DNA of 64,000 nucleotides from UKL13-3 sp943369665 (GTDB lineage Bacteria > Bacteroidota > Bacteroidia > UKL13-3), in assembly GCA_943369665.1 (NCBI GenBank), contig CALRNX020000015.1, forward strand, positions 1-64,000, read 5' to 3'. A model generated the notes under the pieces. That model saw only the letters and a program-made list of their open reading frames with translations. It ran no database searches and was not told where the DNA came from. Shown here piece by piece: positions 47,344 through 56,120 of this stretch. Position numbers and translations under genes: made by a program. Numbering within the stretch: position 1 is the stretch's first letter; each line of letters begins with the position of its first letter.

Positions 47344-50300
47344 ATGATCATGCTTCGTTTATACAAGGTTTCAAAAAATTATTTTTTATTCTTACTAAAC
47401 ATATTGCTTTTACCAGCTTTGGTTTGGGGGCAATCAAATCCTGTTGTGCATGACTTAAGCACTTCGAATTATACTTTTACTGGATTTGGTTCCGGTGCAA
47501 CTACTGCATATCCAACCTCAATGCAAGGTCATAAATTTCCTGCAGAACGCACTTCTGCAAACATAAATGAAAACGCTGACGGTGACCGTGCTTTAGTAGT
47601 GAGTACAGATGGCATTACAACAGGTTCGGTAAGAAATGAAGTTGCAAATGGTATCAGTTTACTTAATAGTGGAACGAATAATATTGGAGCCATTGTTGTT
47701 GCAGTTAATACAACAAGCAGAACCAACTTACTGGTCACTTTTACCGCTCAGCAATTAAATGATGCAAGTACTCGTGTGAATGGGTTACGGTTACAATATC
47801 GAATTGGAACAACAGGAAGTTTTACCGATGTATCTCCCACAACAGAATATTTGACTACTTTAAGTGGAACCAACTCCGCAACCACATTCACAAATATTTC
47901 TTTGCCAGTTGTATGTGAAGACCAACCAATTGTTCATATCAGGTGGGTGTATTATATGAGCTCGGGATCGGGATCAAGAGACAGGATAAGATTAGATGAC
48001 ATTATAATCGCATCTGATGCTATTGCCACGCCAGGCACATCAACAATTGCAGCAGGCCCAACCGCAGAACCTGTATCTTTTTCTTCGTTGCTCAACTCAC
48101 AGGGAACGGCTGTTTTAAATTTTGATTTTACATTGTTGGATGACGGCTCAACACCAAGTAATGACGATGTTGCAACTCAGCTTTCTCAATTACGTTTCAG
48201 GCAAGGTACAGGAAATGATATTGCCGATTGGACTACTGCTATACTTGGTGCCGAATTAAGTGATGGAACAAATACCCAAACCGGAACAATAAATGCAACC
48301 AATATTACATTTTCGAGTATCGCTAATGGTAGCGGACAACTTGGGCATATACCCGATAATGGGAACAAAAACTACTCATTAAAAATTTGGCTTAAGACGG
48401 ATTTAGGCTCACTGAAAACAACAATTGATGGATTAAATTTTGTGTTTAGGATTATCAATTCGGATTTTACGATTACCGGTAGCCAGTTGTTAGCATCTCA
48501 AGATGTAAACTCAGGAGCGACCAATAACGCAGTTGCTGCAGTCTCTACCGCTTTAACATTTGAACAAAATACCAGCAACGTAAATGTAAATGATAATATG
48601 TCGCCTTCGCCAGCTGTGTCGGCCAATGACGCCAACGGTAATCGGGATCTGAACTTTAATGGAACGGTTTCAATTACATCAACAGGTACCTTAAACAGTA
48701 CACCACAAACAGTCTCTGCCACCTCAGGACTCGCTACATTTACCATAAACCATACTGCATCGGCTACCAGCCGAACCCTTACTGCAAGTGCAAGTGGATT
48801 TAGTAATATTGTTTCAACTGCTTTTAATATTACTTCAGTAACAAATGCTACAGCTACATTATGGAGTGGAGGAACATCTGCATGGCTAACAGTTGGCAAT
48901 TGGGGGTCGGGGTTACCAACATCAACGACAGTTGCTCAATTTGGCAATGCTGCGCAAACAACAGTTGGTATCAATATGAATACCGCAACCTTGGCAAATA
49001 GAACGATTGGTGCGATTGAATTCGTAAGTGGTGCTGTTGCCAGAACCATTAACAATAGTTCCGGAACTGTGGCTAATAATTTTATCTTAACGGGAGTTGC
49101 AATTAATAATGTTTCGAACACCGTGCTTAGAAATAACAGTTCGAACACAATGACCATTGCAGATGGTACTCAAACATTAGGTTTGAATTTTAGTAACACT
49201 ACCAATAATAATGTGAGTATTGAAAGTTCGGGGAGTATAGTTGTTTCCTGTATCATAAGTGGTGCAAATCCAATAACAAAAATTGGTAGTGGTAGTGGCG
49301 TTTTTCAGCTTACAGGTGCAAATACATATACAGGATTAACAACAGTTTCGGCAGGAACACTCCAATTAAATAAAAGTGGCGGAACAACTATTCCCATTAC
49401 AAATAACATAACAGTAAATGGCGGAACATTAAAAGTAAGCAGCAACCAAACGCTAAACAATATTGTGCTAACAAGTGGAACGATTGTGGTGGATGCAAGT
49501 ACTACGCTCACCATAAATGGCACACTTACACTTAATGGTGGAACGATAACCAATAATGGAACCATTGCTTATGGACCTACAGGAACATTGGTATACAATA
49601 CAGGAACAAGTCAAACGATTAGTTCAGAGTGGCCATCTACAAACGGCCCGGCTAATATTACGGTACAAGGAGCAAGTTCCAATGTCACATTAGCTGCAAA
49701 TAGAACGATAAACAATGCACTCATACTTACCAATGGGGTACTTTCCATTGGCCCAAATACATTAACACTAAACGGTACTGTTTCGGGCTCAGGAACAATT
49801 ACCGGCAGTGCAACATCAAACTTAACAATTGGGGGAACTGTGGGAACCATAAACTTTACCAGTGGTTCACGTACCATCCAACATTTGATTATTGGTACCG
49901 GAAGTAATGCTAGTTTAACGTTAGGAACAGCCTTAGATATTGCCCCAACCGGAGGTATTACATTTAACGCAGGTGGCACAAAATCATTAACGACCGCAGG
50001 CAAAACACTTACGTTAAAATCTATTGCAACTAATACGGCCTATATTGGGAATATAAACGGAGCAACCATTACCGGGAATATAACAGTCGAACGTTTTATC
50101 TCAAATTCCGGAAGAAGATGGCGTTTTTTTGCATCACCGCATAGCAATGCAACTTTCGAAGATTTACAACAAGAAATTTATATAACAGGAGCCGGAATAG
50201 GCAGTACTTCCGGTACATTAAACAGCAATGGCTTTGATGCAACACTTAGCAATCAACCTTCTGTTTATAGTTATACCGAAAGTACAACCGGCAACTTAAA

Positions 50301-51753
50301 TTCAGGTTGGAATGCACTTACAAACTCCACTTCATCTTTAAGCAATCAGCCAATTGTTGCAGGCAAAGGTTACCGCATATTTGTGCGTGGCGACAGAACA
50401 GATATTACCAGGCTCACCGGCTCAAACCTTACCTCCAATACTGTTACCGTTAACACAACCGGAACAATCAATACAGGAGATATGGCAATGCCTGTAACAT
50501 ATACTTCAAGTAACGGACAGGCAAATGATGGTTGGAATTTAGTAGGCAACCCTTATCCATGTGCATATGATTGGAATGCTTTCAGAGATAATAATGTAGG
50601 TGTTACAAATATTGATTCTACCATATACATTCTGGATGCAACATCGGGGTCTTACAAATCGTATAATTCAAATTCGGGAGGAAGTTTAACAGGCGGAATC
50701 ATTCCATCGGGGGCTAGTTTTTGGGTAAAAGCAAATGGTACATCTCCTGCACTCACCTTAACAGAGCAATTTAAAGTTACCTCAACACCTATTGCTTTAT
50801 TTAAAAATAATTCTACTGATGAATTAAGTTTGGAATTAAGAAGGGATTCAATTACAAGCGATGTTTTTATTTTGGCGCATTATCCTGCAAGTGTAGCAAC
50901 TAAAGATGCATATGATATTACCAAATTGAATGGTGAAATAAACTTGATGAGTGTAGGAAATGATGGTATTAGTCTGGCCTACGATGCTCGACCAGTTATA
51001 AGCCTCAACGATACGGTAAACTTGTTTGTAACGGGCGGAAATTACACTTATACCATAAGTGCAAAATCACTGCCCGTTAGCAGTGGCAAACTATATTACC
51101 TAATAGATAAAAAACTGGCTAACGCAGTCTTACTAACACACAATTTTTCATATAACTATAATACATCAATTGCAGACAGTACAAGCTTTGGAAACCGCTT
51201 TCAACTGGTTATTAGTAGTAGTAATGCACTACCAGTAATCTATCAAAATTTTATTGCAACAAAACATCAAAAATCAATTTTACTAAATTGGAGTACCGCA
51301 TCGGAAATAAACAGCCATTATTTCGAAGCAGAAAAAAGCACCGATTGTGCAACCTGGGAAACAATTGCCAATGTAATAGCTTCCGGAAACAGCAATAGCC
51401 TAAAGCACTACCAAACAACAGATGAAAGGCCAAGTATGCAGACAGTAAATTATTACCGTATCAAGCAAGTTGATTTTGACAACGAAATTTCTTATTCGCC
51501 TATTCAGGTTGTTTCGTTTGATAATGATCAAACCATTACAACAGATTTAGTGCCTAATCCTGCAACCAATAGAGTTGATATCATAACAACTGCAACATTT
51601 CAAAAGGCAATAATAAAAGATGTAAACGGTAAGCTCATTTCGGAAACAACAGAATCGTTTTTTGATTTAACATCTTTTAAGCCCGGTATGTATATTGTAA
51701 AAATTGTGGATACAAATGGCAATGTACATAACCAAAAACTCATCAAAAATTAA
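47344..51753 (+). CDS. Large secreted T9SS type A sorting-domain protein (adhesin-like)
   Basis: 1469 aa from the ATG at 47344; ATG 47350 is equally possible and a TTG at 47323 less so. Signal peptide with hydrophobic core YFLFLLNILLLPALVWGQ. The N-terminal part (about 30-220) is a beta-sandwich-like domain, followed by Ig-like segments. Residues about 645-740 resemble autotransporter-associated beta-strand (PATR) repeats, for example GANTYTGLTTVSAGTLQLNK. A block from about 915 (ERFISNSGRRWRFFASP) and an Fn3-like domain precede the type A sorting tail (about 1399-1469, VPNPATNRVDI ... NQKLIKN). Surface attachment is inferred. It is not closely related to the giants at 459 and 8398 and is bracketed by two copies of the sucA 3' end. 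Confidence 0.9.
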   Translation: MIMLRLYKVSKNYFLFLLNILLLPALVWGQSNPVVHDLSTSNYTFTGFGSGATTAYPTSMQGHKFPAERTSANINENADGDRALVVSTDGITTGSVRNEVANGISLLNSGTNNIGAIVVAVNTTSRTNLLVTFTAQQLNDASTRVNGLRLQYRIGTTGSFTDVSPTTEYLTTLSGTNSATTFTNISLPVVCEDQPIVHIRWVYYMSSGSGSRDRIRLDDIIIASDAIATPGTSTIAAGPTAEPVSFSSLLNSQGTAVLNFDFTLLDDGSTPSNDDVATQLSQLRFRQGTGNDIADWTTAILGAELSDGTNTQTGTINATNITFSSIANGSGQLGHIPDNGNKNYSLKIWLKTDLGSLKTTIDGLNFVFRIINSDFTITGSQLLASQDVNSGATNNAVAAVSTALTFEQNTSNVNVNDNMSPSPAVSANDANGNRDLNFNGTVSITSTGTLNSTPQTVSATSGLATFTINHTASATSRTLTASASGFSNIVSTAFNITSVTNATATLWSGGTSAWLTVGNWGSGLPTSTTVAQFGNAAQTTVGINMNTATLANRTIGAIEFVSGAVARTINNSSGTVANNFILTGVAINNVSNTVLRNNSSNTMTIADGTQTLGLNFSNTTNNNVSIESSGSIVVSCIISGANPITKIGSGSGVFQLTGANTYTGLTTVSAGTLQLNKSGGTTIPITNNITVNGGTLKVSSNQTLNNIVLTSGTIVVDASTTLTINGTLTLNGGTITNNGTIAYGPTGTLVYNTGTSQTISSEWPSTNGPANITVQGASSNVTLAANRTINNALILTNGVLSIGPNTLTLNGTVSGSGTITGSATSNLTIGGTVGTINFTSGSRTIQHLIIGTGSNASLTLGTALDIAPTGGITFNAGGTKSLTTAGKTLTLKSIATNTAYIGNINGATITGNITVERFISNSGRRWRFFASPHSNATFEDLQQEIYITGAGIGSTSGTLNSNGFDATLSNQPSVYSYTESTTGNLNSGWNALTNSTSSLSNQPIVAGKGYRIFVRGDRTDITRLTGSNLTSNTVTVNTTGTINTGDMAMPVTYTSSNGQANDGWNLVGNPYPCAYDWNAFRDNNVGVTNIDSTIYILDATSGSYKSYNSNSGGSLTGGIIPSGASFWVKANGTSPALTLTEQFKVTSTPIALFKNNSTDELSLELRRDSITSDVFILAHYPASVATKDAYDITKLNGEINLMSVGNDGISLAYDARPVISLNDTVNLFVTGGNYTYTISAKSLPVSSGKLYYLIDKKLANAVLLTHNFSYNYNTSIADSTSFGNRFQLVISSSNALPVIYQNFIATKHQKSILLNWSTASEINSHYFEAEKSTDCATWETIANVIASGNSNSLKHYQTTDERPSMQTVNYYRIKQVDFDNEISYSPIQVVSFDNDQTITTDLVPNPATNRVDIITTATFQKAIIKDVNGKLISETTESFFDLTSFKPGMYIVKIVDTNGNVHNQKLIKN

Positions 51754-51863
51754 TGCAGCGACTCTTCCTAACTTTTTAAAGCCCACAAAGGAATGATTGC
51801 GGTTTTTTGTTAGCTTAGAAGTAGTGCCATGTGAACTCAATTTCTTTGATATGTCTTAAGTAG

Positions 51864-51919
51864 TACGCAGCAGAACAACAAGCTTTAATTGATCAGGTTT
51901 TTGCGTAACACATAATTGA
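51864..51919 (+). pseudogene. Diverged second copy of the sucA 3' end
   Basis: Encodes AAEQQALIDQVFA and a stop, against AAEQQALIDQAFA and a stop in sucA. Of five codon differences, four are silent (GCT/GCA, GAC/GAT, GCT/GCG and TAG/TAA) and one changes Ala to Val. Similarity continues a few bases past the stop (AATTGAA). The 51754-52077 gap has no complete gene; apart from this fragment only weak dyads (ACCCAA...TTGGGT around 51953-52000) were noticed. See the finding on possible 3'-end integration. Confidence 0.8.
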
Positions 51920-52077
51920 ACGCCTTACTGTTGTTTGATTATACCCAACGTTTAAGAGACTAGTATTGCGTCCAAAAAAACGCATTTGGGTTTCTCTTTT
52001 TCATAGCGGGCAACTTCTTTATGTATTACGCACATTTTCTCTTGCACTTTATCTGATCAGGAAAAGCAGGTGCAATA

Positions 52078-53217
52078 TTATAAACCGAAGCGGTATTGAA
52101 GTCCGGCCAATAGTTGTGTACGCGTTCCCAAAAAACCAAACTCTCCTCGTAACATCCAATGTTTGTTGAGTTGAAATTGGCTGCCTACAATAAAATTCCA
52201 CATGTTTTCCTGTTTTTTATCGAGTGAGTATTGAACAGTTGAATTACCTATATTGGTTATAGCATTGGATGCTCCATCCAATAACTGAGAAGCCTTTCCA
52301 ATTGCTCTATCAGCTGTTTCTTTCTTCACTATATTGGATGGTTGTTTTTGTTCAACCGGAGTTAACCCATTCCACCAAGTATCTACATTTGTTTGTGCTT
52401 GTTCAATACGTTGGTATCCATTGTCAATTTTCGCTTGAACACCGGATGCGCTTCCCAAATCGGATAAAGGAAGACTACCATATGTTCCGGAATTAATATG
52501 TACCCTAAATCCGCCAACCCAGAATGCAATATTTTGTTCCGGTTTTTTAAACCTGAATGTTTTTCCGAATCGGGGGCCGAATACATAAGCATATGCAGGT
52601 TTTGCAAGCGCATCAATATCCGTCCAGGTAAAGTTCATATCAAACGCGGCCCATCCTCCTGCAATTCCAATGGTTGGTGTAAGACCAAATCCCGCAGTGG
52701 TTCCTACGAATTCTGCTTTGGTTTGGAATGATGCAATACTTTTCCAGTCACCACCTTGTACATCAGGATTTGTTGGGATACGGATATCAATATCAATCGA
52801 GGTTGCCAAACTTGATTTTGCCAATATTCCATAAACATTTAAAAAAGGAAGTATCCAAATATCCGGACGGATATTAACTCCATATGAAGTTGCCGTAGCA
52901 TTGTTAAATAGAACAATCTCATCCATATTATACATCGGACCGTGGTTAAATCCAACCTTGAGATTATTGATCGCAAGATCAGATTCCTGCCACAAATAAT
53001 TTATACCAATACCTGCAGAATAAGGTAAATCAAAACCTGCGTTCGTTGCCTTTTGTCCTAGTATTGGTAATGCATAAGGATACTCTTTGATCTTTAGACT
53101 ATCTTTTAAGGATTGGTGCTTTTTTCCAACAACTTTGTCTGAAAAAACCTGCGCTGTTAATTGCGTTACAAAAACAGAACAAAGTAAACATGCTGCAAAA
53201 TACTTGTGAAGCTTCAT
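52078..53217 (-). CDS. Predicted outer-membrane beta-barrel protein, function unknown
   Basis: 379 aa. Signal peptide MKLHKYFAACLLCSVFVTQLTAQ. The mature part has alternating strands and ends in YRFGL with a terminal aromatic-hydrophobic strand (TQLLAGLQYRFGL), typical of outer-membrane barrels. A soluble, helix-forming insertion (about 270-335: QAKIDNGYQRIEQAQTNVD ... ASQLLDGASNAI) would form a loop or periplasmic segment. Family not recognised. A promoter matching the Bacteroidota pattern lies at 53278-53310. Confidence 0.8.
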   Translation of the reverse strand: MKLHKYFAACLLCSVFVTQLTAQVFSDKVVGKKHQSLKDSLKIKEYPYALPILGQKATNAGFDLPYSAGIGINYLWQESDLAINNLKVGFNHGPMYNMDEIVLFNNATATSYGVNIRPDIWILPFLNVYGILAKSSLATSIDIDIRIPTNPDVQGGDWKSIASFQTKAEFVGTTAGFGLTPTIGIAGGWAAFDMNFTWTDIDALAKPAYAYVFGPRFGKTFRFKKPEQNIAFWVGGFRVHINSGTYGSLPLSDLGSASGVQAKIDNGYQRIEQAQTNVDTWWNGLTPVEQKQPSNIVKKETADRAIGKASQLLDGASNAITNIGNSTVQYSLDKKQENMWNFIVGSQFQLNKHWMLRGEFGFLGTRTQLLAGLQYRFGL

Positions 53218-53277
53218 AGTTTAGTTTTTTAGCCTAACGAATATAATCATAAAAGTAAAAATCAATAGCCAATTTAT

Positions 53278-53310
53278 CGAAGATACCTGACACAAAGTAC
53301 TGATAACAAA
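53278..53310 (-). promoter_or_regulatory. Promoter of the beta-barrel gene at 52078-53217
   Basis: On the minus strand TTTG (53307-53310), a 21-nt spacer and TATCTTCG (53278-53285), one base from the -7 consensus. It gives a leader of about 50 nt. Confidence 0.55.
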
Positions 53311-53321
53311 GGATAAGCCAA

Positions 53322-53339
53322 CCCACATTTTGATGTGGG
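53322..53339. repeat. Hairpin CCCACAT-TTTG-ATGTGGG
   Basis: A 7-bp stem with a 4-nt loop just upstream of the promoter of the beta-barrel gene. It could be an operator or a weak terminator for the lipoprotein gene to the right; the T tail is poor. Confidence 0.5.
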
Positions 53340-53515
53340 CACAACCCATATGAATACCTCTTTTAAATGAATAATGCTGCTCTGCCGGAGATATCGGACG
53401 GCTTGGTTTGCGAACTCTTTTCTTATCAATGGTATCGATATTGAGGGACGCTTTTAAGAAAAATGCGTGTAAAATAGTTACGTCAACAGAGCCTTTAACC
53501 AAAGATGGGTTGTGC
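53339..53515. repeat. 177-bp segment bounded by 11-bp inverted repeats (MITE-like candidate)
   Basis: GCACAACCCAT at 53339-53349 and its exact reverse complement at 53505-53515 bound the segment. It sits in a 400-nt gap (53218-53619) without a convincing gene. A minus-strand frame of 99 codons with a TTG start runs through it (53221-53520) but overlaps the promoter above, so it is not called as a gene. No target-site duplication was seen. Confidence 0.4.
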
Positions 53516-53619
53516 AGCAACTATAAATCCTAAACTAATAATGGATTGTGTTTCGAGAATATAAATTCGCGCGCCTTCATAAGGGTAGCAACTACTTCAC
53601 TTAAGCAATGCGTTGCCTA

Positions 53620-54870
53620 TTATTCCAAATCATTGCTCAACTTATATCTACAGATACGGTTGTTTTTTTTATCAGCTACGTATACCATCTTGCGGAAATA
53701 ACAAACACCGCTTGGGTCGTTAAAACTAAAAGGACCTGTGGATGTGCCATCACTTGCAGATCCCCCAAAAGAAACGATGGCTTGTTTTTTAAGACCAGAA
53801 TTAGCAGGAGGATTGATCCCTTCATAACCTTGATTGGTAAAAACATATAGCGAATCGGTTCCGCTATCTACGACAAATAAATACTGTAAGTTATCGGGAG
53901 AAATATAAGAGTCCTCCGGCTTTTTAAAACGAAAGGATTCGTATAAAAAACGATCGGCTTTACTGTAATCGAAATTTAACAACGTTGGTGATTCACTGTA
54001 TTGGGTTCCGAGATCGGGATCATCAACAACACTGATACCTAGCACTCTGTACTCAACATTATTAACCTGATCGGCTTGTGTGATGTAAAAGTTTTTGCTG
54101 GTACTCATCCCTTGCAAACGTTGTGGCGGACCAGCCTGCGTGCAGATGGATGAAATACCCAAAGCCGATTTGATACTTGACGAAACCGGGTTAAGACCTT
54201 GTGCATAGCCAATATTGTTTCCTGCTGCATCATAAACGAGTACACCATTATCGGGTCGCACAAATGAGTTCACATCATTTAACGGACCAGTACGTGAAAC
54301 ATACAATGTATTATCGTGTAAGGTAGCCAAACCCGTAAACTGAACAGCCTCATCGTTGGCAAACCGATTACCGGTAGAAGCACGTGAATCATCACATAAC
54401 GGGTGGATTAATGTATCTTCAAACTGAAACGAACCTGCCGCGGTATTGCTGATATGATACACACAAGCACGATTCCCAAAAGAGGTCTCAATACGACCGG
54501 CTACGTATGTGTGCAAACGTCTGTCTTGTGTTACGTCTGTTGCCCCATTGATGGTAATGCGTTTGCCAATGCTTCCTTTCTGATCAAAAATGATCAATTC
54601 ATTATCGGTAGGATCGGACTCATTATTGAGTGCTACTACATAAATAAACTCATCGTATCCCACATACACGTCCACCGGATTGGTGATTCCTTCAAAAAAA
54701 GGAAAAATGGGTACATAGCCCACCGTGCTTGGATTTAAAGAAGGATCTATTCTTCCTTGCTCAAATATTTCATCCACCTGATCATCCTGTTTGCTACCGA
54801 ACAAACCGGTACAAGCAGCCAACAAGCTGGTTGATATGACGAATCCAATGATGTATCGTAGCTTTTGCAT
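53620..54870 (-). CDS. Beta-propeller-type (NHL-like) lipoprotein
   Basis: 416 aa. Lipoprotein signal ending LLAACTGLFG. The rest looks like repeated propeller blades: PVDVYVGYDEFIYVVALN, AVQFTGLATLHDNTLYVSR, ISPDNLQYLFVVDSGTDSLYVF and DPSGVCYFRKMVYVADKKNNRICRY, the last two close to NHL repeats. Probably exposed at the cell envelope; ligand unknown. Its ATG shares one base with the stop of the PorV/PorQ-like gene (TAATG), so translation is coupled and the two proteins likely function together, perhaps on the T9SS surface. Confidence 0.82.
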   Translation of the reverse strand: MQKLRYIIGFVISTSLLAACTGLFGSKQDDQVDEIFEQGRIDPSLNPSTVGYVPIFPFFEGITNPVDVYVGYDEFIYVVALNNESDPTDNELIIFDQKGSIGKRITINGATDVTQDRRLHTYVAGRIETSFGNRACVYHISNTAAGSFQFEDTLIHPLCDDSRASTGNRFANDEAVQFTGLATLHDNTLYVSRTGPLNDVNSFVRPDNGVLVYDAAGNNIGYAQGLNPVSSSIKSALGISSICTQAGPPQRLQGMSTSKNFYITQADQVNNVEYRVLGISVVDDPDLGTQYSESPTLLNFDYSKADRFLYESFRFKKPEDSYISPDNLQYLFVVDSGTDSLYVFTNQGYEGINPPANSGLKKQAIVSFGGSASDGTSTGPFSFNDPSGVCYFRKMVYVADKKNNRICRYKLSNDLE

Positions 54871-55874
54871 TATCTAATATTAACAGCCAATGTTATCCGA
54901 TGATTATTCCCTAAACTTTCTTTCGCCAAAAATCCGTAATCAACAGAAATACCTCCAAATCCTCTCCTCATTTTCAGACCAATACCGGCCGAGGGCGCCA
55001 CATACTTCTGATCGGAACCAAACTCATATCCTGTGCGCACATATACTACATTCAAATAAGCATACTCCATTCCAAGCGAATATGTTTCATTATTATCGGT
55101 TGGGTGGTTTAGTTGACCCATAGCAGTTAGCACATGATCATTTGAATGAATCGGATCGAACGCAGCACCAATTCTAAAAATTCCAGGTACGGTTACCGTA
55201 CTAAAACTTTGAATATCCGTTTCGCCATCAAACTTAAGAATGCTCACATCACCACTGGGACTTACATTAAATCCAAAATTACTGAAATTAATTCCGAAAC
55301 GCGTATGCTTTACACCCACATCATATTTAAGTCCTAAGTCGAACAATACATTATTTACATTAACTCCTGCAAAACCTTCGTTGGCAAATTTTCCATTTAC
55401 ACCAAAACTAAAACTGTTGGTTAAGATCTTCGCATAAGTCAAACCCACCAGATAATTGGAAACGGTAAAGGTGCGTCCTGTACCTTTCGATTCAAATTCG
55501 GTGGTTTCATCCATTTGTCCGTAATTCATTGAAAAAACCTGCACACCAACATAAGATAGTTTCCCGGGTTTAAATACTGCACCCACGAAGTTTGACGACA
55601 TATCGCCAAAATAGCGAGTATGCGAAACCATTACATTCACTTTTCCAGTATCCACATTAGTGATACCTGCCGGGTTCCAAAACATAGCCGATGGATCATT
55701 GGTGATGGCTACGGCCGAACCGGCCAATCCCATTCCCCTTGCATCCGGGCTGATCTTTAGAAACTGCATACCCGAACCGCCCGTACGCGAATCGCCAAAA
55801 GTAGGCAATAACTGAGCCTGTGCTCCAAAAGCACCGATAAAAGAGAGTATAAAAAGTAGTCTATGAACTTTCAT
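54870..55874 (-). CDS. PorV/PorQ family outer-membrane protein
   Basis: 334 aa from the ATG at 55874 (MKVHRLLFILSFIGAFGAQAQ signal peptide); a TTG at 55889 would add five residues. FadL-like barrel of the PorV/PorQ (UPF0164) family. The N-terminal block with ISPDARGMGLAGSAVAITNDPSAMFWNPAG is the family hallmark. PorV shuttles T9SS cargo from the translocon to the sortase and PorQ assists it; which paralogue this is cannot be decided. It begins a two-gene unit with the propeller lipoprotein and would serve the many T9SS cargo proteins seen here. Confidence 0.88.
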   Translation of the reverse strand: MKVHRLLFILSFIGAFGAQAQLLPTFGDSRTGGSGMQFLKISPDARGMGLAGSAVAITNDPSAMFWNPAGITNVDTGKVNVMVSHTRYFGDMSSNFVGAVFKPGKLSYVGVQVFSMNYGQMDETTEFESKGTGRTFTVSNYLVGLTYAKILTNSFSFGVNGKFANEGFAGVNVNNVLFDLGLKYDVGVKHTRFGINFSNFGFNVSPSGDVSILKFDGETDIQSFSTVTVPGIFRIGAAFDPIHSNDHVLTAMGQLNHPTDNNETYSLGMEYAYLNVVYVRTGYEFGSDQKYVAPSAGIGLKMRRGFGGISVDYGFLAKESLGNNHRITLAVNIR

Positions 55875-55934
55875 TGAATGAGCCGGCAAAATAACGCCAA
55901 ATTTTGAAAAACACGATTAATAAATTATGAAGTC

Positions 55935-56102
55935 AGGTCTTTTGTGTAAGGTTCGCTTTTTGCGGCCAGAGACCTCTTGTTGATCCGGGATTTGTATTCT
56001 CCATAAATACCTGGCTATACAGGCATAACCGCTAACGGTCAGACACAGAAAGCCAACTTTTAAACAAGATTTGTTCTGTGCAAAAAAAGCCGCAACTTGC
56101 GG
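55935..56102. other. Hairpin-rich divergent intergenic region before lnt
   Basis: The gap 55875-56120 holds several dyads in series: AGGTCT/AGACCT (55935-55940 and 55970-55975), CCTG/CAGG (56010-56023), ACCG/CGGT (56028-56039), CACAGAA/TTCTGTG (56044-56050 and 56074-56080) and CCGCA/TGCGG (56090-56102). On the minus strand the last hairpin is followed by a run of seven T, resembling a terminator facing away from lnt. It is less AT-rich than neighbouring gaps. No known RNA family was recognised. Confidence 0.4.
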
Positions 56103-56120
56103 GCATTGTTTACCACTCAA

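Noticed and set aside
51953..52010. Dyads ACCCAA...TTGGGT and GCGT...ACGC as a terminator after the T9SS gene or the beta-barrel gene
   Set aside because: The pairing is weak, the loop is large and the T tail is not positioned for either gene.
53221..53520. 99-codon minus-strand frame upstream of the beta-barrel gene
   Set aside because: Only a TTG start directly after an in-frame stop, it crosses the downstream gene's promoter and a hairpin, and the C-terminal part reads through non-coding leader. Kept only as part of the inverted-repeat finding.
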